From Pedobacter sp. UBA1654 (GTDB taxonomy: Bacteria; Bacteroidota; Bacteroidia; Sphingobacteriales; Sphingobacteriaceae): a stretch of DNA of 11,757 nt. The notes under the pieces were generated by a model. The model saw only the letters and a program-made list of their open reading frames with translations, did no database searches and had not been told where the DNA came from. Every line of letters starts with the position of its first letter. The stretch's first letter is position 1. Shown in pieces: positions 1-6,144 of this stretch. The DNA lies in NCBI GenBank assembly GCA_002320935.1, contig DCLG01000050.1, positions 2,956-14,712 of the forward strand, read 5' to 3'. Both the position numbers and the translations under genes were made by a program.

Positions 1-16
1 AGTCCCGTCCGGTCCG
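1..16 (+). tRNA. tRNA-Asp, 3' end only (cut by window edge)
   Basis: The first 16 bases are identical to the T-arm and acceptor 3' strand of the complete tRNA-Asp downstream (CCGGTCC at 9-15, discriminator G at 16). The rest of the gene lies before the window. Assignment to Asp rests only on this identity, since the anticodon is not visible. CCA is not fully encoded: GCA followed by A's comes after the stem, as in the second copy. Confidence 0.8.
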
Positions 17-20
17 CAAA

Positions 21-45
21 AGCCACTCCAACGAGTGGCTTTTTT
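21..45 (+). terminator. Rho-independent terminator of the first tRNA
   Basis: A perfect 8-bp stem, AGCCACTC (21-28) and GAGTGGCT (33-40), closes a 4-base loop CAAC and is followed by a run of T. It begins five bases after the tRNA end, so the two tRNA-Asp genes are probably transcribed separately. Confidence 0.85.
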
Positions 46-73
46 GTTTATATGCCTTTTTATCATTAATGTC

Positions 74-103
74 TTTGATTAAAGCGGTATTTATTTATAT
101 TTG
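74..103 (+). promoter_or_regulatory. Bacteroidota-type promoter of tRNA-Asp
   Basis: TTTG at 74-77 and TATATTTG at 96-103 match the -33 TTTG and -7 TAnnTTTG elements known for Bacteroidota, with an 18-bp spacer. Transcription would start around 108, about 14 bases before the mature tRNA. Confidence 0.7.
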
Positions 104-121
104 CACTCCCAATGGGGAAAC

Positions 122-195
122 GGACCGGTAGTTCAGCTGGTTAGAATGCCGCCCTGTCACGGCGGAGGTCGCGGGTTCGAGTCCCGTCCGGTCCG
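122..195 (+). tRNA. tRNA-Asp (anticodon GTC)
   Basis: The gene folds as a full cloverleaf. The acceptor stem is GGACCGG (122-128) with CCGGTCC (188-194). The anticodon stem CCGCC/GGCGG encloses loop CTGTCAC with anticodon GTC at 156-158, and the T-loop GTTCGAGTC is present. Discriminator G at 195 is usual for tRNA-Asp. The 3' CCA is not fully encoded and would be added after transcription. This is the second of two adjacent tRNA-Asp genes. Confidence 0.97.
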
Positions 196-200
196 CAAAA

Positions 201-224
201 AGCACTCAGTCGAGTGCTTTTTTT
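201..224 (+). terminator. Terminator of tRNA-Asp, probably bidirectional
   Basis: A 7-bp stem, AGCACTC (201-207) and GAGTGCT (212-218), with a 4-base loop is followed by T's on the plus strand and preceded by an A run (197-201), which reads as T's on the minus strand. It can therefore also end transcription of the convergent AraC-family gene. Confidence 0.8.
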
Positions 225-272
225 GTTTAAACTGTTTTTCGTGCATCTCCTAAAAAGGCATTGGTGATTTTT

Positions 273-1177
273 TTATCCTAAACTTCTTCTGTAATTTGAA
301 GGAGACATCTTAGTCCGTTTTTTGAAAAAATTATAAAAGTGTGCCGGCTCATCAAAACCCAGGTAATAACCAATTTCAGAAACATTCAATTGCGTGTGTT
401 TCAACAAATATTTAGCCTCAGCAATTAACCTTTCTGCAATATGGTAAGTTGTCGTTTTACCTGTAGTTTCCTTTACTGCCCTATTTAAATGATTCACATG
501 AATCGCCAGCACCTCTGCAAAGTCTCTTGCCGATCTTAATTTAAATCTGGAAGCAGGTAGTTCAATTGGGAATTGCCTGTCAAGTAATTCATTGAATATC
601 GATGTTATACGTGAATTAGCATTTGAATGGTGGTACAATAGTACAGCAGGCTCCAATTTTATTGCAAAATGAAGTATTTCTGTCAAATAAGAACGTATGA
701 GATCATACTTCAGATAATAATCTGATTTTGCCTCTGTAATCATCCTTTCAAAAATATGGCTTACTTCCCGGTCCTGTTCTGCATTCAAGCTGTAACTTGG
801 TTTACTGTCGATTGCATACATCGGCATACTTTTAATATCCCTGCGTAATCCTTCTGAAAAAAACGCTTCTTTAAAAATGCAGAAAAAGCCAGTCTCATCA
901 GAGAGTGCCTCCCATGTATATGGACATTAGGATTGAAGAACATCAGCGTAGATCCTGACATCTCTATACTTTTATCTGCGTAGTGGCAACGGTTGTTGCC
1001 CCTGATGAAGCTAATCTTATAGAAACTCCTTTTGCTATAAACAGCAGGGGCGTTAGCAGGGAAACCATTATCCTCCAAAGAAAACACATTAAAGTGCAAC
1101 GCATCAGACGATGATTGTTCTGAAACCACGATGTCTCTGCTCTTGTAAAATTCTTTAAAATCTTCACTCTCATGCAT
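273..1177 (-). pseudogene. AraC-family transcriptional regulator, broken by a one-base frameshift
   Basis: Two overlapping minus-strand reading frames together make one AraC-type regulator of about 301 residues, a normal length for the family. The first part (1177 down to 924) encodes the N-terminal cupin-like sensing half, ending FFNPNV. The reading then continues in another frame from 923 as PYTWEALSDETGFFCIFKEA and runs to the stop at 273. The C-terminal half carries the double helix-turn-helix, with the second helix and end motif LNVSEIGYYLGFDEPAHFYN then FFKKRTKMSPSNYRRSL. The break lies between 923 and 924, where one base is missing from what should be AAT GTN CCA. No slippery heptamer is present, so programmed shifting is unlikely. 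Without correction the N-terminal product ends in unrelated residues. An internal ATG at 827 could still yield a 184-residue DNA-binding half. The gene is divergent from the SDR gene and probably controlled it. A sequencing error is the main alternative. Confidence 0.85.
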
Positions 1178-1206
1178 AAAAGATCCTTAGCTGATAAAAA
1201 ATATAC

Positions 1207-1300
1207 AATAGACTTAATCGTCATACAGGCTGGCTAACCTTGATCTTCCTTATTGTAGTCAATGTTTGTTTTTTGCTAAAAAGTGTGTGAATTGACCTAA
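1207..1300. promoter_or_regulatory. Divergent control region with a repeated 11-bp motif
   Basis: The gap between the AraC-family gene and the SDR gene contains AATAGACTTAA (1207-1217) and AATTGACCTAA (1290-1300), identical at 9 of 11 positions and in the same orientation. One copy sits near each gene start. AraC-family proteins usually bind direct half-site repeats, so these are candidate operators. This is an inference from sequence similarity alone. Confidence 0.35.
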
Positions 1301-1320
1301 CGCGAAATTTAATGAGCCGA

Positions 1321-1328
1321 TACATTTG
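1321..1328 (+). promoter_or_regulatory. TAnnTTTG promoter element of the SDR gene
   Basis: TACATTTG matches the Bacteroidota -7 consensus exactly. No good TTTG lies at the expected -33 position, which would fit an activator-dependent promoter. Transcription would start near 1333, downstream of the upstream ATG at 1312, so translation should begin at 1354. Confidence 0.55.
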
Positions 1329-1353
1329 TGCTTATAAATTTAATATATTCAAT

Positions 1354-2118
1354 ATGAAAAACAACTTTGTAACGAATGAATTGGAGGGAAAAGTAGCCGT
1401 TATTACTGGAGCGGCTAGTGGTATAGGCAGAGCAACAGCAGCACTGCTTTATGCTCGTGGTGTAAGTGTAGTTGCCGAAGATTATAATCCCGCTGTAAAA
1501 GAGATGGCCGAAGAATTTCCCGGAATGGTAACACTGGTTGGAGATGTTACTGAAGAGCAAACCGCTAAAGAAGTGGTTGATCTTGCAATTAAACATTTTG
1601 GAAAGCTGGATATTTTAGTGAACAATGCTGGTCGTATCATCAATAAATTAGTGGTAGATACTACACTGGAAGACTGGAATTTGATGCTGGCAACAAATGT
1701 TACAGGGGCGTTCCTCCATTCTAAGGAAGCTCTGAAGGCAATGATTCCCAATAAAAGTGGGGCTATTATAAACATTGGTTCATATGCCTGCTATTTCAGT
1801 TTTCCAACAATCTCGGCCTATAGCGCATCGAAGGGTGCATTAGCACAACTAACAAAAACAGCCGCTTTAGAAGGCATAGAACATGGTATTCGTGTAAATG
1901 CCATTGGCGTAGGTGATGTGGTAACTAATATAATTAATGAGCACCAGGAAAACGGTCGTGATTTTTTGGCAGAACACGGAAAACTAGCACCAATCAAGAG
2001 GGCAGCTGAACCAGAAGAAATTGCCGAGATTGTGTCTTTCCTAGCATCCGAAAGAGCCAGCTTTATTGTCGGATCGATCTTGATGGCAGATGGCGGAATT
2101 AGTACTATTATACAATAA
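1354..2118 (+). CDS. Short-chain dehydrogenase/reductase (classical SDR)
   Basis: A 254-residue NAD(P)-dependent oxidoreductase. Visible classical SDR features are the cofactor-binding TGAASGIG (residues 18-25), the acidic pair E42-D43 at the end of the second strand that suggests NAD+ preference, DV at 64-65, NNAG (90-93), and the catalytic tetrad N115, S143, Y156, K160 (YSASK). The C-terminus ends in the usual GSILMADGG pattern. An in-frame ATG at 1312 would add 14 residues, but it lies upstream of the predicted transcription start and would add no known SDR element, so 1354 is chosen. The substrate cannot be read from sequence; sugar, steroid and 3-oxoacyl substrates are all known in this group. 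The gene is divergent from the broken AraC-family regulator and is followed after 54 bases by the Crp/Fnr gene. Confidence 0.93.
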   Translation: MKNNFVTNELEGKVAVITGAASGIGRATAALLYARGVSVVAEDYNPAVKEMAEEFPGMVTLVGDVTEEQTAKEVVDLAIKHFGKLDILVNNAGRIINKLVVDTTLEDWNLMLATNVTGAFLHSKEALKAMIPNKSGAIINIGSYACYFSFPTISAYSASKGALAQLTKTAALEGIEHGIRVNAIGVGDVVTNIINEHQENGRDFLAEHGKLAPIKRAAEPEEIAEIVSFLASERASFIVGSILMADGGISTIIQ

Positions 2119-2141
2119 GAATGTCCTACCTAAATTGCTGA

Positions 2142-2159
2142 TGTTTGTGGTATCAAACA
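2142..2159. promoter_or_regulatory. Dyad upstream of the Crp/Fnr gene
   Basis: TGTTTG (2142-2147) and CAAACA (2154-2159) form a perfect inverted repeat with a 6-base centre, ending 13 bases before the start codon. The N6 spacing is the same as in the operator after this gene, but the half-site sequence differs. It could be an operator for another regulator or a chance palindrome. Confidence 0.35.
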
Positions 2160-2172
2160 GTTATTTGTCGCA

Positions 2173-2736
2173 ATGCATCAGAATCTAAGGAACCACATTG
2201 AAAAGATAGTACCGCTCACCGACCAGGAATTTGAGTTTGTAAGTAGGCATTTTATTGTCAAAACGTTTAAAAAACATCAGTTTCTGGTTCAGGCGGGTGA
2301 ATCGGTGCGCTATAATTATTATGTGATTTCGGGGCTCTTAAAGCTTGTTTATACAGATGCTTCAGCAAAGGAACACATACTGGCATTCGCTATGGAAGAT
2401 TGGTGGGACAGTGACTTTCAGGCTTATTATACCCAAACGGAAGCCAGCTTATCGCTGGAGTGTATAGAAGATACCGAGGTGCTTTGCCTTTCCCTCGAGA
2501 ACTATCACGCACTACGTGCTGGCCTTCCCAAAATAGAGCACTTCTTCCTTGAGAAAGTCACCCTGGGCTTTCTTGCTGCACAACGACGAATACTTTCTTT
2601 GATGACAACCAGTGCAAAAGAGCGTTATGAGCAGCTGGCAAAACAGTATCCTTCATTATTGCAGCGAATTCCAAAGACCATGCTTGCTGCATATCTGGGC
2701 GTTTCGCGGGAAACGCTAAGCAGATTAGCCCGGTAG
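2173..2736 (+). CDS. Crp/Fnr-family transcriptional regulator
   Basis: A 187-residue cytoplasmic regulator with an N-terminal cyclic-nucleotide-binding-type beta-barrel (about residues 20-120), a long dimer helix (about 120-150) and a C-terminal winged helix. The barrel contains the typical stretch YYVISGLLKLVY. There is no Cys cluster as in FNR, and the ligand is unknown. The recognition helix GVSRETLSRL (176-185) places R179, E180 and R184 where E. coli CRP has R180, E181 and R185, the residues that read TGTGA half-sites. The protein ends directly after this helix, slightly earlier than CRP, which is common in short Bacteroidota members. Its stop codon TAG (2734-2736) is immediately followed by a perfect TGTGA-N6-TCACA site, so the Rid gene downstream is a likely target. 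Confidence 0.93.
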   Translation: MHQNLRNHIEKIVPLTDQEFEFVSRHFIVKTFKKHQFLVQAGESVRYNYYVISGLLKLVYTDASAKEHILAFAMEDWWDSDFQAYYTQTEASLSLECIEDTEVLCLSLENYHALRAGLPKIEHFFLEKVTLGFLAAQRRILSLMTTSAKERYEQLAKQYPSLLQRIPKTMLAAYLGVSRETLSRLAR

Positions 2737-2752
2737 TGTGATTTAAGTCACA
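2737..2752. promoter_or_regulatory. CRP-type operator, perfect palindrome
   Basis: TGTGATTTAAGTCACA is TGTGA-N6-TCACA with all ten consensus positions matched. It begins one base after the stop codon of the Crp/Fnr gene, whose recognition helix has the residues expected to bind it. Its centre (2744.5) is about 65 bp before the transcription start suggested for the Rid gene. Confidence 0.7.
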
Positions 2753-2759
2753 GCAAAAA

Positions 2760-2775
2760 CGTGCGGTAGGTCACC
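2760..2775. promoter_or_regulatory. Second, weaker CRP-type site
   Basis: CGTGC-GGTAGG-TCACC matches TGTGA-N6-TCACA at 7 of 10 positions with the same spacing. It shares the core TARGTCAC with the first site, 23 bp away, or about two helical turns. It overlaps another dyad, GCGGT (2763-2767) with ACCGC (2773-2777). Its centre at 2767.5 would lie near -41.5 if transcription starts near 2809. Confidence 0.45.
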
Positions 2776-2797
2776 GCCATTGTTTTCCCGTTATCCA

Positions 2798-2805
2798 GAA
2801 CTTTG
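2798..2805 (+). promoter_or_regulatory. Possible -7 element of the Rid gene
   Basis: GAACTTTG keeps the TTTG but not the TA of the TAnnTTTG consensus, and no TTTG lies 19-21 bp upstream. A weak promoter like this would fit activation by a bound Crp/Fnr protein at the site centred at 2767.5. This is a low-confidence inference. Confidence 0.3.
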
Positions 2806-2854
2806 GAACAATCAATTCATGCATCTGCATGGACAAACGAATAAAAACAAAGTA

Positions 2855-3244
2855 ATGGAAAAACGAATTATTAATCCCTGGAAGTGGCAGGACGACCGTC
2901 ATTATGTACAGGCAGTGGAGGTCAAAGCAGTTCAAAGCACCTTATATTGCGCAGGCCAGGCTGCGGTACATGCAGATGGAACTTCAAGTTCAGCTGATAT
3001 GAGAACACAATTGCAACTTGCCATACAGAACCTGGAGCAGGTGATCAGCGAAGCCGGATATGAAACTAAAAACATTGTCCGCCTTAATGTTTATACAACA
3101 TCTCACGAAGAGTTCTTTCCCTGTTTTGATTTTTTTGGTGAATGGATCGCCAGAAATGACATCAAACAGGCAGCTACTTTTGTTGAAGTGAAAACGCTTT
3201 TCGAAACACTAAAGATAGAACTTGAGGCTACGGTTGTAAGATAA
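2855..3244 (+). CDS. Rid-family (YjgF/YER057c/UK114) protein
   Basis: A small 129-residue protein with the Rid-family fold pattern: YCAGQAAVHADG (31-42), the helix with QLQLAIQNLEQVI (52-64), IVRLNVYTT (74-82), and ATFVEVKTL then IELEATVV at the end. Rid proteins form trimers with ligand pockets between subunits. RidA itself hydrolyses reactive imines and enamines and needs a conserved Arg in a PAR-x-x-VEV motif. Here the aligned stretch reads QAATFVEV and the Arg position is A107, so RidA-type deamination is not supported and a divergent Rid subgroup is more likely. An ATG at 2780 in the same frame would add 25 residues without family similarity and would overlap the proposed control region, so 2855 was chosen. 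The gene is probably controlled by the Crp/Fnr protein encoded just upstream. Confidence 0.88.
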   Translation: MEKRIINPWKWQDDRHYVQAVEVKAVQSTLYCAGQAAVHADGTSSSADMRTQLQLAIQNLEQVISEAGYETKNIVRLNVYTTSHEEFFPCFDFFGEWIARNDIKQAATFVEVKTLFETLKIELEATVVR

Positions 3245-3270
3245 AACTTCCAGTTATTCAGCGGAGGGGA

Positions 3271-3504
3271 TCATACCCTAAGTTGTTCCCTGATCGCATC
3301 TTTATCAATCAGGGAACACACCTCGTTGATCTTGTTATCGCTTAATTTATAGAATACATGTTCGCAGAATTGTACCTTTCTTCCATTTACGGCGATACCC
3401 ATGAATATTTTCACTGGTGTGATGCTCCCGCCAAAGACAATCAACATACCTGTTGTAAAATGTGATCCTTTATGATCTTTGCATAAGTAGTCCTCTTCAG
3501 CTCG
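3271..3504 (-). pseudogene. SnoaL-like / ester cyclase gene remnant, 5' end missing
   Basis: An open minus-strand frame of about 78 codons between stops, with no start codon near its 5' end, reads like the C-terminal part of a SnoaL-like polyketide or ester cyclase: FMGIAVNGRKVQF, then EHVFYKLSDNKINEV, then SLIDKDAIREQLRV before the TGA at 3271-3273. In this family such an end follows an N-terminal region of about 70 or more residues that is absent here. The frame meets a stop at 3505-3507, seven bases from the stop of the phosphatase gene, so upstream sequence was probably lost at a rearrangement. The usual Trp of EVWSLID is Cys here. An internal ATG at 3445-3447 could give only a 58-residue fragment. 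Family assignment is from remembered motif patterns. Confidence 0.65.
3285..3317. repeat. 10-bp perfect inverted repeat (hairpin)
   Basis: GTTCCCTGAT (3285-3294) and ATCAGGGAAC (3308-3317) enclose a 13-base loop. It lies 40 bases after the Rid stop codon and inside the ester cyclase remnant. No T run follows on either strand, so it is not a standard terminator, although it could protect the 3' end of the Rid transcript. It may be chance within former coding sequence. Confidence 0.5.
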
Positions 3505-3511
3505 TTAAAAA

Positions 3512-5359
3512 CTATTTTAAAAGTTCAAGGATCTTCTTAGTGATGTCTGTATTCTGAAGGAAGCCGGTGAACTGATTGGCTCCAGGACCGTAACTTAGTA
3601 AAGGGACAGGTAAACCGGTATGATCGCCTGTGGTATACGTGGCCATTATGGAACCCGATTTATAGTTCCCATCAAGAACAATCAACCCTCCAGTCTCATG
3701 GTCGGAGGTAATTATCACCAAAGTCTCGCCATTATTATCTGCAAACTTCAAAGCCTTACCAATTACCCGGTCAAAGCTCAAATACTCATCAATACTAATG
3801 TTTAGTTTATTGCTGTGTCCGCCGTGGTCAATCTTTGCACCTTCCACCATCAGAAAGAATCCCTTATTGTTATCGGCAGACAAAAACTTTACACTTTTGT
3901 CAAATGCTTCTTCTATTAATCTAAAGTTGTCCGCCGGGCGATCATTGTCGAAGCATAGAACACGCTTGCTTTTGCTGCCCTCTGGCAAAGCATTCAAACC
4001 GGTATAGATTTCAAATCCACTTGCTTTTACCTGGTTCAAGATTTCCTGCCCGCCTGCATCAAAAGCTTCATGGTTACCGCCAATGACTAACGATAGCGGA
4101 CTTCGACTCAGATCCTGTGCAATGCTTTCGTTTTGATCACGCTCGGTCTGGTGGGCATAGAAGGCGGCAGGTGTTGCCCCGGTTACACGGTCATTGGTTA
4201 TAATACCTGAACGGATGCCCGTTTTAGCCAATCGTTCTGGGAGGTTCGGAATTGCTTTTCCGTTAGCATCCATGCCGATATACCTGTTATTTGTTTTTTC
4301 ACCCGTTGCCATTGCGGTTGCACCAGCGGCAGAGTCGGTCGTATAGTCGTTAGCCGCTGCTGTATTGGAAAATCCTACGTGTTTTATGTGGGTTGCATTC
4401 AACCATCCGCCATTAGCAGTGGCGGCTGCCCAAAAGGAGGAAAAGCCCGACCCATCGCTAATCAGCAAAATCACGTTCTTTGGTTTCCTTTTTCCATTGT
4501 CCGTCCTAAACGTTGGCTGATAAACCTCATGCCTGTCTTTCGCAGTATAGGTGTTGTCAGCATACTTATTTAGAAAAGTAGCCATTTCAGAGGGGGAATC
4601 AGTATTTAGGTAATCGACGCCCATCTTCATGAAAGCCTGCCAGCAGGTCTTTGTATCTGGATTTCCCCAAAAGCGTATTGGCTTTCCAACCCGGTGTACG
4701 GAGTCTACGAAATTTCTTGCCCTTAAAGAATCCGGCGCCGTCATGCGTCCCAAGCCGTTCCACTCGCTGAAATCCCTGAAATTAGCGCTAAAAAAAGCGA
4801 CACGTTCCAACTGCTCTTTGGTATAAGGGATGTTGCGTTTCCCGTCAAAGAAAAAGATATCGTCAAAGTTCTTGAAATCTGCTGCTGCCGGTGCATCTCC
4901 AGTGATAATTAGTTTTACCGCATCTGAATTATTACGAACATCGAAATACTTACGGATAGGCTTCAATTTAGCCTCCAGTAATTTCAATGCGGGAATACCA
5001 CTTGTTTTCAGATCTATCATAAACTGTAAACGATATCCATTTTTATAAGCCTTGTTGTTGCCATTCAGCTCAATTTCCCGCAGGAGCGGCTCAATGTACA
5101 ATCGCTCAATGGTTCGCTTAGGATCAATTTCCTCTTCCGTATGTGCTACATAGAGGGCAGTACCCCGTTGAAAAACATCAATCTCCATGGAAGCGAAGCC
5201 ATTTGAATGTGCGGTATAGAAGGGTTGAGGCTGCAGGTAATCATTATGGGAATGCGCATTGCGGCCAACTTCGTAGGTTTGAGCTATAACAGGCGCGGCG
5301 CTTACGGTAATCAGTAAACCTAAAAACATCGCCCTTAATCTATTTGTAGTTTTAATCAT
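3512..5359 (-). CDS. Exported phosphodiesterase-like plus alkaline phosphatase fusion protein
   Basis: A 615-residue secreted enzyme. Residues 1-26 are a signal peptide with cleavage probably after A26 (VIAQ). Residues about 33-265 resemble the PI-PLC-like/glycerophosphodiester phosphodiesterase superfamily (AIM6-like), with H36-x-H38-N-D40, E59-x-D61 and H73 in the usual order. Residues about 290-615 are a complete alkaline phosphatase: metal ligand D302, nucleophile S343 (TDSAAGATA), H403, E506/D511/H515 (EGAKIDHGGH), D553-H554 (SDHETGG) and H580 (GDHTG). A plausible role is to cut phosphodiesters and then release phosphate from the product outside the cytoplasm. That pairing is inferred, and the first domain could be inactive or bind other substrates. 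A longer frame with ATG at 5404 was rejected: it adds a hydrophilic stretch before the signal peptide and lies upstream of the predicted promoter element. Same strand as the lipoprotein gene upstream, but with its own promoter signals. Confidence 0.92.
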   Translation of the reverse strand: MIKTTNRLRAMFLGLLITVSAAPVIAQTYEVGRNAHSHNDYLQPQPFYTAHSNGFASMEIDVFQRGTALYVAHTEEEIDPKRTIERLYIEPLLREIELNGNNKAYKNGYRLQFMIDLKTSGIPALKLLEAKLKPIRKYFDVRNNSDAVKLIITGDAPAAADFKNFDDIFFFDGKRNIPYTKEQLERVAFFSANFRDFSEWNGLGRMTAPDSLRARNFVDSVHRVGKPIRFWGNPDTKTCWQAFMKMGVDYLNTDSPSEMATFLNKYADNTYTAKDRHEVYQPTFRTDNGKRKPKNVILLISDGSGFSSFWAAATANGGWLNATHIKHVGFSNTAAANDYTTDSAAGATAMATGEKTNNRYIGMDANGKAIPNLPERLAKTGIRSGIITNDRVTGATPAAFYAHQTERDQNESIAQDLSRSPLSLVIGGNHEAFDAGGQEILNQVKASGFEIYTGLNALPEGSKSKRVLCFDNDRPADNFRLIEEAFDKSVKFLSADNNKGFFLMVEGAKIDHGGHSNKLNISIDEYLSFDRVIGKALKFADNNGETLVIITSDHETGGLIVLDGNYKSGSIMATYTTGDHTGLPVPLLSYGPGANQFTGFLQNTDITKKILELLK

Positions 5360-5392
5360 ATTCTGGCATGGTGCCACCCATATTTGTTCCGG

Positions 5393-5427
5393 CAAATGTA
5401 GCACCCGGGTGTTAAGCCGGGGTTAAC
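5393..5427 (-). promoter_or_regulatory. Promoter of the phosphatase gene with Pho-box-like repeats
   Basis: Read on the minus strand, TACATTTG (5400 down to 5393) matches TAnnTTTG exactly. Upstream, TTAAC occurs twice in the same orientation 11 bp apart (TTAACC then TTAACA, within 5427-5411), ending 10 bp before the -7 element, where a -33 box would be. PhoB/PhoP-type regulators bind 11-bp direct repeats at such positions. A perfect palindrome CACCCGGGTG (5402-5411) fills the gap. The link to phosphate control is an inference. Confidence 0.45.
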
Positions 5428-5468
5428 ATTATAATAGGTTGCCGTAAGGGGAAACCCGGATGTATGTT

Positions 5469-5993
5469 TTAGTTGTAAATTACAAAACCTTCAAGGTAAT
5501 TGTCAAGTCCATTTAACCCACTGGCCGAATCAAAGACCAACTTGTTTCTATGCCAAGCTTTTGTGATCATTAACGAGCCGGGTCTACTTTCCCAATGAAT
5601 TTTAACCGTGTCGATTACGGACTCATTTAGCTGTATGATGGAGGTCGATTCGCCAACAGTAACTTTCTTATCCTTTTGGATGATGTCGCGTTCGTCATTG
5701 AGGTTGAATCCTACGTCTACGCGGGCAGGGGTGTTTTTTTGGATTGAGAGACCCGATGGAACGGAGCTGTTGTGATTGTAATAGACTTTTTTCTCACCTG
5801 CGATGATGTGAAAGAGCTTAATGTCTTTTGTTGAATAATGCCCTGGGGTGGTGTCGTCCAGTAAATTTTGACCTGCAGCATTTTCGTAAACAATGCTGAG
5901 CATCCCTTTTACATTCATGCAACAAATACGAGGATTATCTTTTCCGCAGGAACAAAGTAAGATTAGCAAAGCGCAGTAGATTCGTTTTTTCAT
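5469..5993 (-). CDS. Small lipoprotein of unknown function
   Basis: A 174-residue protein with a short lipoprotein signal: MKKR, a hydrophobic core (residues 5-14) and the lipobox LCSC with C16 as the lipidated residue, so it should be anchored to a membrane facing the periplasm or outside. The mature part has no motif I can assign. It appears to be beta-rich with a moderate charge pattern. It includes two further Cys close together (ICC, about 24-25) and ends in a hydrophobic GFVIYN. The start is fixed by the signal sequence. It lies 109 bases upstream of the phosphatase gene on the same strand. The phosphatase promoter signals sit in that gap, so a shared transcript is possible but not required. 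Confidence 0.75.
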   Translation of the reverse strand: MKKRIYCALLILLCSCGKDNPRICCMNVKGMLSIVYENAAGQNLLDDTTPGHYSTKDIKLFHIIAGEKKVYYNHNSSVPSGLSIQKNTPARVDVGFNLNDERDIIQKDKKVTVGESTSIIQLNESVIDTVKIHWESRPGSLMITKAWHRNKLVFDSASGLNGLDNYLEGFVIYN

Positions 5994-6144
5994 GGATTGA
6001 GCGTTTATATTGGATTAGGTCATTCTAAGATAAGCATGTTCTGGAATCTTGCGGTAATAATTGGGGCGTTTGGGATGAAAGGTTTAATGTCTATTAGAAG
6101 ATTGGGAAATTGATAGGGGGGTAGTGGAGTCAAAGTTGGATTTC

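Noticed and set aside
1..199. tRNA 3'-end direct repeat (1-20 and 180-199) as att sites of an integrated element
   Set aside because: A complete second tRNA-Asp with its own promoter and terminator fills the interval, and no integrase is nearby. It is simple tandem tRNA duplication.
921..928. Programmed ribosomal frameshift in the AraC-family gene
   Set aside because: A -1 shift would be needed, but no X-XXY-YYZ slippery heptamer or downstream stem is present, and this regulator family does not use frameshifting.
964..1224. Minus-strand 86-residue frame overlapping the AraC-family N-terminus
   Set aside because: It is an out-of-frame shadow; the overlapping frame carries the recognisable regulator sequence.
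2780..2854. N-terminal extension of the Rid protein from ATG at 2780
   Set aside because: The 25 extra residues have no family similarity and lie over the probable promoter.
3285..3317. Rho-independent terminator after the Rid gene
   Set aside because: The stem is perfect but has a 13-base loop and no T run on either strand, and it coincides with former coding sequence, so it is listed only as an inverted repeat.
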